From the NCBI GenBank assembly GCA_040880405.1, contig JBBDIM010000108.1, positions 1-26,108 of the forward strand: 26,108 nucleotides of DNA, written 5' to 3'. Below the pieces are notes generated by a model. The model ran no database searches and was not told the DNA's origin. It saw nothing but the letters and a program-made list of their open reading frames with translations. Position numbers and translations under genes: made by a program. The stretch is from JBBDIM01 sp040880405. GTDB taxonomy: Bacteria; Planctomycetota; Planctomycetia; Pirellulales; Pirellulaceae. Below are positions 15,277 to 22,652 of this stretch, piece by piece; the first letter of the stretch is position 1; each line of letters begins with the position of its first letter.

Positions 15277-16257
15277 ATGTTTACCTACATCGTTCGCAGG
15301 CTCTTGATCGGGGTGCTCACCTTAATGGTGGTCACTTGCATCATCTACGGCCTCATCCGCAATATGCCGGGCACTCCGCTGACCTTGCTGCAGCAGGAGA
15401 CGCGGATGGACTTCCAGATGTCGCCCGACACGATTCGCCGCCTGGAGGCGATGTATCACCTGGATAAGACGTGGTACGAGGGGTACGCCTACTGGCTGGG
15501 CGACTTGATGCAGGGAGACCTGGGGCGCTCGATCAGCTCGCGGCGACGCGTAACGACAATCGTCGCGGAACGCTTGCCGCGGACGTTGCTGTTGACCGGA
15601 AGTTCCCTCCTGCTGACATATGTCCTCTGCATCCCTCTGGGTTTGTGGGCAACCGCGAGTGCCGGCACGGTGCAGGAACGCGTGCTGATCACCTTTCTGT
15701 ATATGTTGTTCGCGCTGCCCGCCTATGTGGCGGCCGTTTACCTGAAGTTGATTGTGGCGGTCCGGTTGGAACTTTTACCCCTGTACGGTACGACGGGGGA
15801 CAATTTCCGGGAACTCGATTTCGCCGCTCAAATGTGGGACATCATTCGGCATTCGCTCCTGCCGGTGTTTTGCTTCACTTATGGTTCGTTGGCCTATTAC
15901 ACGCGGTTTGTGAAGTCGAACATGATGGAGGTAGTGCAGCAGGATTACATTCGCACCGCCAAGGCCAAGGGGGTGGGGCCGATGAAGCTGATCGCCGTGC
16001 ATGCCTTTCGCAACACCTTGATCCCGCTGGTCACGATGATCGGCTTGACGCTGCCGGTGCTGCTGGGAGGGTCGGTGATTTTGGAATCGATTTTCGAGTG
16101 GAACGGTATCGGGCGACTGTTCATCGATTCGCTCGGAAAACGTGACTACCCCATGATTATGGCCCTGACGCTGATTTTCTCCGTAATGACCCTCGCCGGG
16201 CAGTTGTTGGCCGATATCTTGTACGCCGTGGTCGATCCCCGGATTACCTATAAATAA
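15277..16257 (+). CDS. Peptide ABC transporter permease, DppB/YejB type
   Basis: 326 aa. Starts MFTYIVRRLLIGVLTLMVVT, the usual N-terminal membrane helix of DppB-like permeases. It then has a periplasmic segment (about 30-100) and five further predicted membrane helices. The EAA loop that contacts the ATPase is DYIRTAKAKGVGPMKLIAVH (223-242). The family N-terminus favours ATG 15277 over 15238; the ribosome site is weak. The stop overlaps the next start by 1 nt (TAATG), so the two permeases are translationally coupled. Confidence 0.9.
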   Translation: MFTYIVRRLLIGVLTLMVVTCIIYGLIRNMPGTPLTLLQQETRMDFQMSPDTIRRLEAMYHLDKTWYEGYAYWLGDLMQGDLGRSISSRRRVTTIVAERLPRTLLLTGSSLLLTYVLCIPLGLWATASAGTVQERVLITFLYMLFALPAYVAAVYLKLIVAVRLELLPLYGTTGDNFRELDFAAQMWDIIRHSLLPVFCFTYGSLAYYTRFVKSNMMEVVQQDYIRTAKAKGVGPMKLIAVHAFRNTLIPLVTMIGLTLPVLLGGSVILESIFEWNGIGRLFIDSLGKRDYPMIMALTLIFSVMTLAGQLLADILYAVVDPRITYK

Positions 16258-17390
16258 TGAGCACGCATCCGGAACCCCGGGGGCAGGTCCCCCAAAGTGA
16301 ACTTGAGGCCAAGGCTGAGCGGACCGCCAAGCAGTCGCGCGGTTTTTGGGTCTCGTCCTGGATCAACTTTCGCCGCCGCAAGTTGGCGATGGCGGCGCTG
16401 GTGTACGTGGTGCTGATGGCCTTGGTGGCGATCTTCTCGCCAGCCATCGTCGGCACCAAACCGGTCGTCTGCCGCTACAAGGGAAGCCTCTACTTCCCGG
16501 CGATGGGCTACTTCAAAACCTCCTGGGAAAACGCGATCTTCCGGACCGGCGACCGGTTCGCCAACCGCTATGAGGAAAACCTCAAGCAGAACGACCCCGA
16601 GAGCTGGGCCATCTGGCCCTTGGTGCGGCAAGATCCGCTGGAACGCGTCCGCGATGATTGGTTCGCCGATCAATCCGGAAACCCAACCCAGGAGGGTCGC
16701 CCCTCATTGCAAAACCTCCTCGGGACCGATTCCTCCGGGATCGATGTCTTCGCCCAGTTGGTCCACGGCACGCGGATCGCGCTATTGGTTGGGTTCGTCT
16801 CGATGGGGTTGGCCTCACTGATCGGCATCACAGTCGGGGCCTGTTCCGGCTACTTTGGCGGCTGGATCGACTCGATCTTTTCCCGCGTGATCGAGGTGGT
16901 GCTCTGCATTCCAACATTGATTTTGATCATCGCGCTGTTGGCAATCGTCACCCAGCCGACGATCTGGCATGTGGTGCTGGTGATCGGTCTGACCGGCTGG
17001 ACCGGCATCGCGCGGTTGACGCGTGCGGAGTTCATGAAGCTCAAGCAAATTGAATACGTGGCGGCGGCTCGGTCGATGGGTGCGGGTCCGATCCGGATCA
17101 TGTTCGTGCATATCCTGCGGAACTCGCTTGCCCCGATTTTGGTGCCAATCACCTTCGGCATCGCCACCGCCATTTTGACTGAAAGCGCCCTCAGCTTCCT
17201 GGGCATCGGAGCCCCACCACCCACCCCGACCTGGGGCCGGGTGCTCTCCGAGGGGAACAACAACATCCAAAGCATGTGGTGGCTGGTCGCCTTCCCTGGG
17301 CTGGCGATCTTCGCAACCGTATTGGCCTACAACCTTATCGGCGAAGGCATCCAGGAATCGACCGACCCGCGGACCCGAGACGGGCGGTAG
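16257..17390 (+). CDS. Peptide ABC transporter permease, DppC/YejE type
   Basis: 377 aa. A first membrane helix (43-63) is followed by a large extracytoplasmic segment (about 64-172). The core then starts at LLGTDSSGIDVFAQLVHGTR (154-173) with five more helices. The EAA loop is EYVAAARSMGAGPIRIMFVH (266-285), and ESALSFLGIGAPPPTPTWG is the family signature after it. The long loop is a feature of the YejE group rather than plain DppC. ATG overlaps the stop of the preceding permease. It forms the channel with that permease in the inner membrane. Confidence 0.9.
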   Translation: MSTHPEPRGQVPQSELEAKAERTAKQSRGFWVSSWINFRRRKLAMAALVYVVLMALVAIFSPAIVGTKPVVCRYKGSLYFPAMGYFKTSWENAIFRTGDRFANRYEENLKQNDPESWAIWPLVRQDPLERVRDDWFADQSGNPTQEGRPSLQNLLGTDSSGIDVFAQLVHGTRIALLVGFVSMGLASLIGITVGACSGYFGGWIDSIFSRVIEVVLCIPTLILIIALLAIVTQPTIWHVVLVIGLTGWTGIARLTRAEFMKLKQIEYVAAARSMGAGPIRIMFVHILRNSLAPILVPITFGIATAILTESALSFLGIGAPPPTPTWGRVLSEGNNNIQSMWWLVAFPGLAIFATVLAYNLIGEGIQESTDPRTRDGR

Positions 17391-17429
17391 TTCCGTTTCA
17401 ATTTCTCCCAAAAACCACCAGACCAATCG

Positions 17430-19307
17430 ATGAGCACCACGGAACAACCGCTGCTGAAGGTCGAGAACCTCCAAACCCAATTCCAAACGGAAGAGGGAAT
17501 TGTGAGGGCGGTGGACGATATCTCGTTTGCCCTGAGCGAGGGGATGACGCTTGGGATCGTGGGGGAATCGGGCTCCGGGAAATCGGTCACCTCCCTCTCG
17601 ATCATGCAACTGCTGACCCGCAACGCCACCATCGCCGGGGGCAATATTTCGTTCTTGGGGCAAGAGCTGATCGGCCTGCCAGACCCCAAGATGCGGAAGA
17701 TCCGAGGTCGCGAGATCAGCATGATCTTCCAAGAACCGATGACCTCGCTCAACCCGGTCTTCACGGTCGGCTCGCAGGTGATGGAGGCGATCCGGATTCA
17801 CCAGCAGATTTCCGTCAAAGAGGCTCGGGAACAAACCGTGCGGCTGTTTCGCGAGGTCGGCATCCCCGCCCCTGAGCAACGCGTCAACTACTACCCGCAC
17901 CAGATGTCGGGCGGGCAGAAGCAACGCGTGATGATCGCGATGGCCCTCTCTTGCAATCCGAAGGTCCTCATCGCCGACGAACCGACCACCGCGCTGGATG
18001 TCACCATCCAGGCGCAGATCCTGGATATCCTCCGCCGCCTGCGAGACGACCGGGGGATGTCGATCCTGTTCATCACGCACGACCTGGGGGTGATCGCCGA
18101 GATCGCCGACCATGTGCTGGTGATGTACCAAGGAAAGATCGTGGAGCAGGGGCCAATCGAACAACTGTTCGCTAACCCCACCCACCCTTACACCAAGGGC
18201 CTCTTGGCTTGCCGTCCAAGACTCGACACCAAGTACCGCCACTTGCCGACCGTCGCCGACTTCATGGAGACGAAAGAGGTTAACGGTGAGCTGGAGATTA
18301 TTGAGAAGGTGGTCACCCCCGAGGTCGAACAGCGGCTCATTAGCGACGGCCGGGGGCGATTGCTCCACCCCAAATCGGTCCTCAAAGCGATCAACCATCC
18401 GCTGGACGAGGCCGACCCCGACAGCGATACCAAGTGCGTCGCCGAAGGGGAAACGCCGCTCTTATCCGTCCGCGATCTGAAAGTTCACTTCCCGCAGCGT
18501 AAAGGGCTGTTTTCCCGGATCGTCGGTTACGTGAAGGCGGTCGACGGAATCAGCTTCGATGTTTACCGAGGCCAAACCCTGGGGCTGGTCGGTGAATCGG
18601 GCTGCGGCAAAACCACCGCCGGCCGGGCCATCTTGCGGCTGGTAGAACCGACCGCCGGCGAGATCGACTTCGAGGGAAACGACATCTTAAGCCTGAGTGG
18701 CGGGCCCCTCCGCGAGATTCGCAAGCGGCTGCAAATCATCTTCCAAGACCCCTACGGCAGCCTGAACCCCCGGATGACGATCGAGGCCGCCGTGAGCGAA
18801 CCCATGGTCATCCAGAAAATCGGCAAAGGCGCGGCCGATCGCCGCGACCGAGCTGCCGCCTTACTGGAAGAAGTCGGCATGAACGCCGCCCACCTGCGCC
18901 GCTACCCGCACGAGTTCTCCGGCGGTCAGCGGCAGCGAATCTGCATCGCGCGGGCGCTAGCGGTCGAGCCCGATTTTTTGGTGTGCGACGAGTCGGTCTC
19001 CGCGCTGGACGTCTCGGTCCAGGCCCAAGTGCTCAACCTGCTCAAACAACTGCAAGACCGCCGCGGCCTGACCTACATCTTCATCAGCCACGATCTGTCC
19101 GTGGTGAAATTCATGGCGGACATGATGGCCGTGATGAACGAAGGGAAGATCGTCGAATTCGGCCCAGCCGAAGCAATCTACGCCCACCCGAAAGACCCCT
19201 ACACCCAAAAACTAATCGCCGCGACTCCCCGCGACAGTTTAGAAGATATCCACGAACGGCAAACGCAGCGGATAGCGGCGCGTAAGAAGCGACTCGCGGG
19301 AGCGTAA
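17430..19307 (+). CDS. Fused double ATPase of the peptide transporter (YejF/GsiA type)
   Basis: 625 aa, two complete ABC domains in tandem. First: Walker A GESGSGKS (45-52), signature MSGGQKQR (159-166), Walker B VLIADEP (179-185), His217. Second: Walker A GESGCGKT (388-395), signature FSGGQRQR (496-503), Walker B FLVCDES (516-522), His554. FLVCDES has Ser in place of the usual Pro after Glu, but the catalytic Glu521 is kept. The halves correspond to DppD and DppF. A linker of about 90 residues (250-340) includes the Oligo_HPY-like PYTKGLLACRPRL. With the permeases and lipoprotein this completes a Yej-like importer in four genes. It starts 39 bp after the permease without a clear Shine-Dalgarno. 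The operon ends here, with a hairpin element 7 bp downstream. Confidence 0.92.
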   Translation: MSTTEQPLLKVENLQTQFQTEEGIVRAVDDISFALSEGMTLGIVGESGSGKSVTSLSIMQLLTRNATIAGGNISFLGQELIGLPDPKMRKIRGREISMIFQEPMTSLNPVFTVGSQVMEAIRIHQQISVKEAREQTVRLFREVGIPAPEQRVNYYPHQMSGGQKQRVMIAMALSCNPKVLIADEPTTALDVTIQAQILDILRRLRDDRGMSILFITHDLGVIAEIADHVLVMYQGKIVEQGPIEQLFANPTHPYTKGLLACRPRLDTKYRHLPTVADFMETKEVNGELEIIEKVVTPEVEQRLISDGRGRLLHPKSVLKAINHPLDEADPDSDTKCVAEGETPLLSVRDLKVHFPQRKGLFSRIVGYVKAVDGISFDVYRGQTLGLVGESGCGKTTAGRAILRLVEPTAGEIDFEGNDILSLSGGPLREIRKRLQIIFQDPYGSLNPRMTIEAAVSEPMVIQKIGKGAADRRDRAAALLEEVGMNAAHLRRYPHEFSGGQRQRICIARALAVEPDFLVCDESVSALDVSVQAQVLNLLKQLQDRRGLTYIFISHDLSVVKFMADMMAVMNEGKIVEFGPAEAIYAHPKDPYTQKLIAATPRDSLEDIHERQTQRIAARKKRLAGA

Positions 19308-19314
19308 CCTCCCA

Positions 19315-19390
19315 GGGGATGAGTCCCCTCGCTTTCCACCTCAAAAAACTCAGGCCTGCGCGTTGAGTCACCAACGAGGGACTTATCCCC
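19315..19390. repeat. Solitary ggggatgag...cttatcccc hairpin element
   Basis: 76 bp. The left arm ggggatgagtcccctcg (19315-19331) pairs with cgagggacttatcccc (19375-19390), with one G-T and one bulged base. Inside, actca and tgagt can pair again. The outer bases ggggatgag and cttatcccc equal those of the composite elements at 12645 and 24289; the inner arm differs. It begins 7 bp after the transporter stop and may also act as the operon's 3' structure. Confidence 0.7.
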
Positions 19391-19467
19391 TTAAAACGCT
19401 CCAGGCCAAGGCCGCATCCATTTTCCTACTGCGTCATCGCTTCAGCACGGCGAAGGGTAAGAGTCCA

Positions 19468-20382
19468 ATGATCACTTCTATTTGCCTTGCGTTGCTCTCG
19501 GTTCACGCCACCGAGCCCGTCTCTTTATCAACGAAGGACGCAGGTACCCAAAGGGTTGCCGAGGCAATCTCCGCTGTGATCACCCGCAGCAAAAAAAGTG
19601 CGATCATGAGCGAATTAGAGTCTTATGAGAGAACCGGCATGCTTCAACCAGGCGCAAGGCGATTTATCTCTTCGGTTGATGGCCTTAGTCGATCAATCTT
19701 CTTTGAACACCTCAATGGCAAAGAGCGTGTTTCGTGTTATCGCATCGATAATGGAACCACTTTGATAAAGGTGGATGGGCGCGGAATGACGATTGACCAT
19801 CGAGGCGACGGGGCGAAGTGGTACAACATTGGGTTCCCCATCACGGAGTTTTCTGCCCCCTTATATTTTGAAAAGAGGATGGAGATTGCAGATCGGTTTC
19901 ATTGGATTGTCCAGGAGATGCTCTCACCTTCAGGCATCCATTACGAAGGAGTCACACGTGGGGACGCTTGGGTGACCTTCGATGATGACGGAAAGAATAC
20001 CACGGTAAAGATTTACATGCGAGGTTCTAGCCATAACCCCGAGTTAAGCGTCACTGCTCTGACAGATCATGGCCTCCATCTTTTAGAATGGATCCATCGA
20101 GAGGGCGCCCAGGATCCAGAAAAATGGATCCATCGGGAGGTTATACGCAATGAGTTCAAGGAGGAGCGACCTGGAGTGGTGATGTTAAAAAAAGGGGCTT
20201 TGGAAATCTCAAGCTCGGGCACTGCAAATCCTACCGGTGGGTCGTTGACCAAGGTGAGCATCGAGTTTACGTCAACCACTTTCGGAGCAGAGTTCACCAT
20301 TCCCATGCGGCTTAAAGATCTCCCTATTGATGCGGGCACAGTTGTCGAAGACTATCGATTTAATCCTCCCATTTCGAGGTAG
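19468..20382 (+). CDS. Unrecognised exported protein
   Basis: 304 aa. I do not recognise the family. MITSICLALLSVHATEP at the N-terminus looks like a short signal peptide without a charged n-region. The body is mixed alpha/beta, with FFEHLNGKERVSCYRIDNGT, WVTFDDDGKNTTVKIYMRG and a C-terminus rich in beta strands (SLTKVSIEFTSTTFGAEFTI). It ends DYRFNPPISR. Such strand patterns recall LolA/outer-membrane lipoprotein carrier-like folds, but this is only an impression. The frame is open to TTG 19363, which would overlap the hairpin element, so ATG 19468 is preferred. Codon use is clearly more AT-rich than the neighbours (many gaa, aat, tct, ttt), which suggests transfer or weak expression. Confidence 0.6.
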   Translation: MITSICLALLSVHATEPVSLSTKDAGTQRVAEAISAVITRSKKSAIMSELESYERTGMLQPGARRFISSVDGLSRSIFFEHLNGKERVSCYRIDNGTTLIKVDGRGMTIDHRGDGAKWYNIGFPITEFSAPLYFEKRMEIADRFHWIVQEMLSPSGIHYEGVTRGDAWVTFDDDGKNTTVKIYMRGSSHNPELSVTALTDHGLHLLEWIHREGAQDPEKWIHREVIRNEFKEERPGVVMLKKGALEISSSGTANPTGGSLTKVSIEFTSTTFGAEFTIPMRLKDLPIDAGTVVEDYRFNPPISR

Positions 20383-20496
20383 AATTCAAACAGTACGGCG
20401 TTTATCACTTGGAACTAATGACGGCCAGCGGAGAGCCGATTCAAACCAAGCGGTTTACGATATCTGGTCCACCGTCCCCCCAGTCAGGAAGATAGC

Positions 20497-20673
20497 ATGG
20501 CATCACCCGGCAACAATCCATCCTACGAAGCTCTGATTTGGCAAGGCAATAAATCGAACGACAATCCAGTTCGGCCAAACGATTACTATTCCACCAATGT
20601 CATGGACGAAGAGACTCGCGAGATGCTGAAAAACGCCAAGCCATTGCCACGTCCACGGCAAAGTGAGAGCTAA
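20497..20673 (+). CDS. Small hypothetical protein, 58 aa
   Basis: A short ORF with AGGAAG placed 5 bp before ATG 20497. It begins MASPGNNPSYEALIWQGNKS and ends PLPRPRQSES, hydrophilic throughout, without Cys or membrane segment. No family is recognised. The good ribosome site, clean stop and lack of any opposing gene support it. It ends 22 bp from the 3' end of the convergent phoH gene. It might be an unstructured peptide or a spurious ORF. Confidence 0.4.
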   Translation: MASPGNNPSYEALIWQGNKSNDNPVRPNDYYSTNVMDEETREMLKNAKPLPRPRQSES

Positions 20674-20695
20674 AAAGACTCCGAGGTCGCGTCCC

Positions 20696-22054
20696 CTACA
20701 ACAACTCGCTCGCGATGTCCGCCAACTCGGAGCGTTCTCCTTTTTCTAGGCCGATGTGGGCGTAGATTTTTTGCCCTTTCATTCGGTCGATCAGGTACGA
20801 GAGGCCGTTGGAGAGGGAGTCGAGATAGGGGTGGTCGATTTGGTGGATGTCGCCGGTCAGGACGATCTTGGTTCCTTCGCCCGCTCGGGTGATGATCGTT
20901 TTCACTTCGTGCGGCGTGAGGTTTTGGGCCTCGTCCACAATCATGAACATCCGCTGCAAGCTCCGTCCGCGGATGAACGCCAGCGGCGTGATCACCAGCT
21001 TCTCCTGTTCCAACATCCGGGCGATCTTTTGCGACGGTTTGTCGGTATCGCTAAACTGGTGCCGGATCACCGCCAGGTTATCGAACAGCGGCTGCATGTA
21101 CGGATCGAGCTTGGCTGAGATGTCGCCCGGGAGGTAGCCGAGGTCCTTGTTCGATAAGGGGACCACCGGGCGGCCCAGCATGATCTGCCGGTAGCGGCTC
21201 GCGCACTCCAAGGCGGAGGCTAGGGCCAGCAAGGTTTTGCCGGTGCCCGCCTTGCCGGCCAGGGTCACCAGTTTGATGTCGTCGTCCATCAGGGCCTGAA
21301 TCGCAAACAACTGCTCGGCGTTTCGGGGGCGGATGCCGTAGGGGAAAAACTTTTCGACCCGGCGGAGCGTCTCGTCCTCGGCATGGTAGGTGGTCAGCAC
21401 GCTTTTGGAGCCGTTACGGAGCACGAAGTTCTCGTTGGCCAGCGGCGTCAGCACCTCCGGGTAGTCGGCCAGCAGGGCCGTGCCCCCCTTTTGATAAAAC
21501 CGATCGATCCGGGCCGAATCGATCCCGTCGAACACGCGACGGCCGGTGTACAGGGTATCGCTGGTTTGGACCTTATCGCTGACGTAATCCTGTGCCTGCA
21601 GGCCCAAGCTTTTCGCCTTCATCCGCAGGTTGGTGTCTTTGGAGATCAAGATCACGCGGCGGTCGGGCGTGTTCTTGGTGAGGAACATCGCCGTGTTGAG
21701 AATCCGATTATCGGGCGAGTCGGTCAGAAAGACACTCCGCAGGCTTTCGTCCTTCTCATGACCCAGGACGACACGGAGCCGACCTTGATCGGCCGCGATT
21801 ACCGCCCCTTCGTCGGACAGGACATCGCCGGTCATGAGGTCGATCCGCCTCAGGAACTCGCGGCTTTGGAAGTTGATGTCCTCGTTCCCCTTTTTGAACC
21901 GGTCCAATTCCTCTAGGACCGTGATCGGGATCGCGACATCATGTTCCTTGAAATTCAGGAACGAGCTGGCATCGTGCAGAATGACGTTGGTATCGAGTAC
22001 GAAGAGTTTGACATCGCCGCTGTTGACATCACCGTCGCCGGAAAGGCTAATCAT
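20696..22054 (-). CDS. PIN-PhoH family protein (PhoH2)
   Basis: 452 aa. The N-terminal PIN domain (about 14-160) has FVLDTNVILHD with Asp21, VLEELDRFKKG, TDSPDNRIL (Asp115) and VILISKDTNLR (Asp140), the acidic residues of an RNase site. The C-terminal PhoH ATPase (about 240-452) has Walker A LAGKAGTGKT (265-274), GYLPGDISAKLDPYM, Walker B MIVDEAQN (371-378) and VLTGDIHQID (398-407). PhoH2 proteins of this design unwind and cut RNA. The start at 22054 has GGAG five bases upstream and is preferred to GTG 22072. It diverges from the Sm-like/FlhA_C gene at 22653. The palindrome gcgagtgactcgc (22122-22134) lies in the shared upstream region. Confidence 0.92.
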   Translation of the reverse strand: MISLSGDGDVNSGDVKLFVLDTNVILHDASSFLNFKEHDVAIPITVLEELDRFKKGNEDINFQSREFLRRIDLMTGDVLSDEGAVIAADQGRLRVVLGHEKDESLRSVFLTDSPDNRILNTAMFLTKNTPDRRVILISKDTNLRMKAKSLGLQAQDYVSDKVQTSDTLYTGRRVFDGIDSARIDRFYQKGGTALLADYPEVLTPLANENFVLRNGSKSVLTTYHAEDETLRRVEKFFPYGIRPRNAEQLFAIQALMDDDIKLVTLAGKAGTGKTLLALASALECASRYRQIMLGRPVVPLSNKDLGYLPGDISAKLDPYMQPLFDNLAVIRHQFSDTDKPSQKIARMLEQEKLVITPLAFIRGRSLQRMFMIVDEAQNLTPHEVKTIITRAGEGTKIVLTGDIHQIDHPYLDSLSNGLSYLIDRMKGQKIYAHIGLEKGERSELADIASELL

Positions 22055-22370
22055 GCGTACTCCGTGGCACACAGCCGAATCGGACTGGTAAACGTGTGGG
22101 CATGCGAGCCGCCGCGGTCGCGCGAGTGACTCGCTTCAGGAATTGTGACCTGCCGGGGACCCGCGGGAAAGCCCGAAATCCCATGGGTGGTTCTTAATGC
22201 GCCTAACTTAACCCAACAATCAGCGTTCTCCCCGAGGGAATTCAGGCGGATGAGCGAAATTATGTTAGGGGTTCTAAATTTCCCACCTCATCCCGCTTCG
22301 CCAGCTCCGATCGACCGACCGGCATGGAACCCTCCCTCAGGCAACTGTCCGCCCGCTGGCACGAGAAATC

Positions 22371-22416
22371 CCGGTCCTGGAGGACCCCGGACCGGCACAA
22401 CCGGTTCGCTTTTTTT
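22371..22416 (+). terminator. Intrinsic terminator with attenuator-like alternative pairing
   Basis: cggaccgg (22388-22395), loop cacaa, ccggttcg (22401-22408), then c and seven T (22410-22416): a GC-rich 8-bp stem with one G-T pair and a U tract. Upstream ccggtcc (22371-22377) pairs perfectly with ggaccgg (22389-22395). That pairing would exclude the terminator stem. The geometry is that of an attenuator; no regulator is known. Confidence 0.5.
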
Positions 22417-22554
22417 CTCTCTCAGGGGGGAAGGTAATTGTCCTGCTTTTCACGGAATATTTACCGGATCTTCCCACTAGTCGGAGGATGCCAAAAAGGA
22501 TGCCCATTTGCCAGAATAGCTGGAGAAACCAGGGAATTTCTCAAGGGCTTTGAG

Positions 22555-22584
22555 TTGCCGCCCGAACCGGCCGGTTTGTACAAT
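22555..22584 (+). promoter_or_regulatory. Promoter with palindromic spacer before the FlhA_C-like gene
   Basis: TTGCCG (22555-22560), 18 bp, TACAAT (22579-22584). The spacer contains the perfect 12-bp palindrome aaccggccggtt (22565-22576), a plausible repressor site. A start near 22591 gives a 62-nt leader to ATG 22653. Confidence 0.45.
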
Positions 22585-22652
22585 CGATGGAGATGAGTCC
22601 AGCGGCCCTGCGTCGTTCCGTTTTCCCCCCCACGCTCCAAAAAGGCAAATCG

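Larger units (their letters stand above)
22073..22586. other. Divergent intergenic region between phoH and the FlhA_C-like gene
   Basis: About 510 bp. It holds a palindrome at 22122-22134, a plus-strand terminator-like structure at 22371-22416 and a promoter at 22555-22584. A frame open from 22145 to 22480 has no ribosome site and a low-complexity Pro/Gly composition, so it is not called. A terminator with no gene before it on that strand leaves room for a small RNA or leader peptide. Confidence 0.45.

Noticed and set aside
16815..18398. 527-aa minus-strand ORF
   Set aside because: Antisense to the second permease and the fused ATPase, both with full motif sets; composition (many Asp, His, Gln, Arg) is typical of a shadow frame.
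20418..20495. 25-codon ORF ending just before the 58-aa ORF
   Set aside because: Too short, no ribosome site and no family; could only be supported by comparative data.
22145..22480. 111-aa ORF before the FlhA_C-like gene
   Set aside because: No ribosome site, Pro/Gly-rich low-complexity sequence, and it reads through the terminator structure.
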